A stretch of 17,524 bases of DNA from Gammaproteobacteria bacterium UBA6173 (GTDB lineage Bacteria > Pseudomonadota > Gammaproteobacteria > Pseudomonadales > Pseudohongiellaceae): NCBI GenBank assembly GCA_002422225.1, contig DITX01000124.1:21633-39156 (forward strand). The letters run 5' to 3'. The notes beneath the pieces were generated by a model. It was not told the DNA's origin. It searched no databases and worked only from the letters and a program-made list of their open reading frames with translations. Shown here piece by piece: positions 15,195-17,524 of this stretch. Numbering within the stretch: the first letter of the stretch is position 1; every line of letters begins with the position of its first letter. A program made the position numbers and the translations under genes.

Positions 15195-15230
15195 CTTATC
15201 CACTGAGTTATCCACAGATTCTGTGGACAA
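15195..15230. promoter_or_regulatory. Cluster of three DnaA-box-like sequences
   Basis: TTATCCACT (15195-15203, one mismatch), TTATCCACA (15208-15216, perfect strong box) and, on the opposite strand, TTGTCCACA (15230-15222, one mismatch) lie within 36 bases. The last two face each other and form a perfect TCCACAGA-T-TCTGTGGA palindrome. With the box at 15021 they flank the AT-rich segment. Confidence 0.7.
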
Positions 15231-15470
15231 CAAATTGCATCAAAAATGTTCACCACAAAACGCGCAGAGTCAATCGATCTTTTGGCTAATTTTGGGGTTT
15301 TTAGTGTTGACCTTTCTGTCAGATTGACGTTGTGAACTACGGACGTATTTCTGTCATCGATTTGTTACCAGGATGCCCATATCTACTGTTCAGACACTGG
15401 TTTTCTGCTGGTGGAATCCGGAGACTAGTGATATTGTACTTTGACATGATTTTAAAGGGTCTGACGCATT

Positions 15471-16115
15471 ATGGTTGAACTCTCCGGTAATATTCCTTTT
15501 CTTTGGCGCCTCAGCCCCGAGTCCAGCGAAGGCTTTTGCATGGTATCGATGGTTGTACCTTTTGAGTCCGAAGATGAGGAAGAGGAGTCTCGCGATCTGA
15601 CCATCGAAACCAGCGTAGTCAGTTTTTCCTCGGACAGCAGTCGCTCTGAGCGGGAAGAGATGCTGGAATGGAACCAGGACGATATGAGCCTGTTTCTTAA
15701 ACTGGTCACATACCATCAACAGGGTGCTAATGCGCCAGCTGTTGAGTCTGTCCGTGTTGATCTGACAGATCCCGAGATAATCGACATTATTCACGTGGTT
15801 GCTGCCGCCGGCTTTGGCACCGCCTACGCATCAGAAGGGATCTTGCTGGATTCAGTCGGTCGTTATCCTCCGCACCTGTGCGATCTGGGCAGTTTTGCTG
15901 CACTGAACACGGTGGATGGATTCAAGCGTTGTGTGGTTGTTGATATGGATGGTGAAGATGTTGTTGGGGTGTTGCTGGATGAAATCGATGTGGTTTCAAT
16001 CGGTGAGTACGACAAATTGGATCGACATGATCTGTTGATGGTTAAACAAACAGATTTGCTGCATCCTGATTTTGCTACCGGTTTAGTCCGTCCACCGCAT
16101 GCCACATTACATTGA
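15471..16115 (+). CDS. Unrecognised acidic cytoplasmic protein
   Basis: This 214-residue protein has no signal peptide or membrane segment. It has an acidic patch (ESEDEEEESRD, about 32-42), a Ser-rich stretch after it, and a C-terminal half rich in Val and Asp (for example VVVDMDGEDVVGVLLDEIDVV). I recognise no domain. The first ATG has only AAAGGG at a rather long distance. The ATG at 15540 (residue 24) has GAAGG seven bases upstream and could be the true start, giving 191 residues. It lies directly right of the DnaA-box region and left of the transporter gene, on the same strand as the latter. Coding is supported by an uninterrupted frame and ordinary protein-like composition rather than by homology. 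Confidence 0.65.
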   Translation: MVELSGNIPFLWRLSPESSEGFCMVSMVVPFESEDEEEESRDLTIETSVVSFSSDSSRSEREEMLEWNQDDMSLFLKLVTYHQQGANAPAVESVRVDLTDPEIIDIIHVVAAAGFGTAYASEGILLDSVGRYPPHLCDLGSFAALNTVDGFKRCVVVDMDGEDVVGVLLDEIDVVSIGEYDKLDRHDLLMVKQTDLLHPDFATGLVRPPHATLH

Positions 16116-16147
16116 TTAGGCTTGCTTGATGTAGCTCTTGTTTTACC

Positions 16148-16209
16148 CCTCGTTTTGCTGTTTAGTACGGTGAGTTAATTCTTACCTGACACTACAACAA
16201 AACGGGAGG
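16148..16209 (+). promoter_or_regulatory. Leader hairpin enclosing the ribosome binding site of the SBP gene
   Basis: CCTC-GTTTTG (16148-16157) can pair with CAAAAC-GG-GAGG (16198-16209), leaving two G bulged. TGT and AGT further inside pair with ACT and ACA, and an inner stem GGTGAG/CTTACC caps the structure. The downstream arm contains the GGGAGG ribosome binding site of the following GTG start, so the fold would hide it. There is no T-tract, so this is not a normal terminator for the upstream gene. Confidence 0.45.
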
Positions 16210-16214
16210 AGTTT

Positions 16215-17524
16215 GTGATTGAGAAACAAGGGATACTGACATCAAGGATTGATCAGTTGAGTGTGGCTTTGCGTGCTGGTCTGGCGTGTATTGCGTTTGC
16301 TCTCATGTTAGCGTCATGTTCACCTGCGGGCCCCGGTGGGCTCGGTGACAATCAACCTCCTTTAGATCCTGGCAAACCCATGCACGGTGGGCATTTGCGC
16401 GTTGCCTTGGAGGGCGAAACTAATAATTGGCTGCCGGGACGCGGTAATCATGTGGCACCTGCCGCTTTGACCGTAGCCATGGCCTTGTTTGATCCGCTGA
16501 TTCGCCTCGATCACGAGGGCCGTTTCCAACCCTATCTTGCTGAGTCTTTGGTGCCTAACGAAAGTTTTGACCAATGGACACTAACCCTGCGCCCCGGCGT
16601 AATGTTTCATGATGGTACGCCTCTGAATGCTGAGGCCATCAAGTGGAATTTTGATAACCTGCACAAGCGCCAGGGATCGGTAACATTTGGTTCTATCCGT
16701 GATGTTGTGCGCGTGGAAGTGCTGGATGACCTGCGTGTAGTGTACTTCCTCAGTAAAGGTATTGCGCCATTTCCGGATATGCTGACACGCGCAGTCGGCT
16801 GGCCAGTATCGCCCACTGCGGTGCAGCGCTATGGCGATGAAGCAGGCTTGTATCCTGTCGGCACCGGACCGTTTCAACTGGTGAGCTGGCGCCGCGATGA
16901 CGCACTGGAACTTAAACGTAACGAGCGTTATTGGCGAGAAGGTTTGCCCTACCTGGATGCCATCACATTTCGCCCCCTTCCTGATGAGGATGCCCGGCTT
17001 GCCAGTCTGATCTCCAATGATATGGATGTGATTCAGACCTTGCGACAACATATCGTTGCGCGTTTGCGAGGAATGTCAGGCATTCATTTGTATGAACAGA
17101 TTGGCAATAGCAGTGGTAGTGCAATTTTTAATGCGCAGCGCCCGCCCGTCGACGATGCGCGCGTTCGTCAGGCACTGGCTTGGTCGCTTGACCCTGAGGT
17201 GCTCATTGAAGTGCTAGGCGGTCGCGGCATTTCCCCGGTACAGACTCAGTACTTCAATGAAAATAATGTTTGGTATTCCGCGAGGGCCGCAGCAGCCTGG
17301 CCGCAACGCGATCAGGCGAAGGCCCGGGAGTTGCTGCAGCAATACGTGAATGACCCGCAACGCTCAGACGGCAAAGCGGCAGGTGAAGCAGTCTCCATTG
17401 AGTTGATGTGTCTGCCTGAGCAAAGTTTGATAGATCTTGCACAAATGTATCAGGCGCTGTGGGGGGCGGTTGGTTTTGAGGTGCGCTTGCGGCAGGTTGA
17501 GCAGGCGACGCAGATTCAAAGTGC
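16215..17524 (+). CDS. Peptide-type ABC transporter substrate-binding lipoprotein (partial)
   Basis: The frame starts at GTG 16215 and stays open to the window end (436 codons), so the C-terminus is missing. GGAGG five bases before the GTG supports this start. The N-terminus is a lipoprotein signal with lipobox LASC, placing the lipid-modified cysteine at residue 35. After a Gly/Pro linker comes the solute-binding family 5 (DppA/OppA) pattern: GGHLRVALEGE, ALFDPLIRLDHEGRFQPYLA, WTLTLRPGVMFHDGTPLNAE, AIKWNFDNL, PVGTGPFQLVSWRRDD, and RVRQALAWSLDPE. Such proteins capture peptides or other solutes in the periplasm for an ABC importer; the ligand cannot be told. Transporter permease and ATPase genes, if linked, would lie to the right of the window. 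Confidence 0.9.
   Translation, partial: MIEKQGILTSRIDQLSVALRAGLACIAFALMLASCSPAGPGGLGDNQPPLDPGKPMHGGHLRVALEGETNNWLPGRGNHVAPAALTVAMALFDPLIRLDHEGRFQPYLAESLVPNESFDQWTLTLRPGVMFHDGTPLNAEAIKWNFDNLHKRQGSVTFGSIRDVVRVEVLDDLRVVYFLSKGIAPFPDMLTRAVGWPVSPTAVQRYGDEAGLYPVGTGPFQLVSWRRDDALELKRNERYWREGLPYLDAITFRPLPDEDARLASLISNDMDVIQTLRQHIVARLRGMSGIHLYEQIGNSSGSAIFNAQRPPVDDARVRQALAWSLDPEVLIEVLGGRGISPVQTQYFNENNVWYSARAAAAWPQRDQAKARELLQQYVNDPQRSDGKAAGEAVSIELMCLPEQSLIDLAQMYQALWGAVGFEVRLRQVEQATQIQS

Larger units (their letters stand above)
14890..15470. other. Gene-free region with origin-like features
   Basis: About 580 bases carry no supported gene. Its parts in order are: the upstream promoter area of the minus-strand gene; a DnaA box (15021-15029); a perfect IHF consensus (15056-15068); a segment of about 74% A+T by hand count (15041-15180) with internal inverted repeats; then three DnaA-box-like sequences within 36 bases (15195-15230). 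Only two GATC sites are seen (15141 and 15276), so the pattern is not the Dam-rich enterobacterial oriC type. The part from 15290 to 15470 contains TTGACC, TTGACG and TTGACA hexamers, but no well-spaced -10 that I can support. Confidence 0.55.

Noticed and set aside
15440..15470. TTGACA close to the acidic gene as a -35 element.
   Set aside because: A -10 at the right distance would fall on the start codon region and does not resemble TATAAT.
15390..15794. A 134-codon open frame on the minus strand across the start of the acidic gene.
   Set aside because: It overlaps the better-supported plus-strand gene and the intergenic region, has no good ribosome binding site, and its composition looks like an antisense shadow.

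Overview
The window looks like chromosomal DNA of a free-living, Gram-negative gammaproteobacterium outside the Enterobacterales. The reasons are the tamA-tamB pair, a holD-like gene directly before rimI, a PA3496-like small acidic gene, htpX, and roughly balanced base composition. The genus cannot be fixed from the sequence. I see no transposase, phage gene, CRISPR array, rRNA or complete tRNA.

Left part (1-5830). On the minus strand lie the first codons of tamB (cut by the window edge) and complete tamA, which together build the TAM outer-membrane assembly module. Divergent from these is a tight plus-strand operon: a Sad/YneI-type aldehyde dehydrogenase, a DUF1704 'QEGLA' protein with an HExxxH zinc motif (ATGA overlap) and the membrane protease HtpX. 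It closes with a clear intrinsic terminator at 5804-5826.

Middle part (5831-10292). All genes here are on the minus strand: a proteasome-like Anbu peptidase, a small acidic PA3496-like protein just upstream of it, an acyl-CoA synthetase with its own sigma70-like promoter, and an MDR-family quinone oxidoreductase. A strongly symmetric nested palindrome (7077-7112) lies between the synthetase and the small acidic gene.

Right-middle part (10204-14422). A plus-strand run starts from a good TATAAT promoter: a holD-like gene, rimI, a secreted protein with a lysozyme-like GIGH motif, a hisC-type aminotransferase, a protein of three topoisomerase-type zinc ribbons, and a two-helix membrane protein. 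Most junctions overlap or are only a few bases long. A small signal-anchored protein faces this run from the minus strand (14437-14889).

Right part (14890-17524). A gene-free stretch of about 580 bases carries a cluster of DnaA boxes, an AT-rich segment (about 74% A+T by hand count) and a perfect IHF consensus. It looks like a replication origin or a DnaA-binding locus, although no dnaA, dnaN, mnmG or rpmH is present in the window. It is followed by an unrecognised acidic protein and by the first 436 codons of a peptide-type ABC transporter substrate-binding lipoprotein. That gene starts with GTG and its ribosome binding site lies inside a predicted leader hairpin.

The items most worth following up are the origin-like region, the lysozyme-like motif in the secreted protein, the clustering of three peptidase-type genes, and the nested palindrome.
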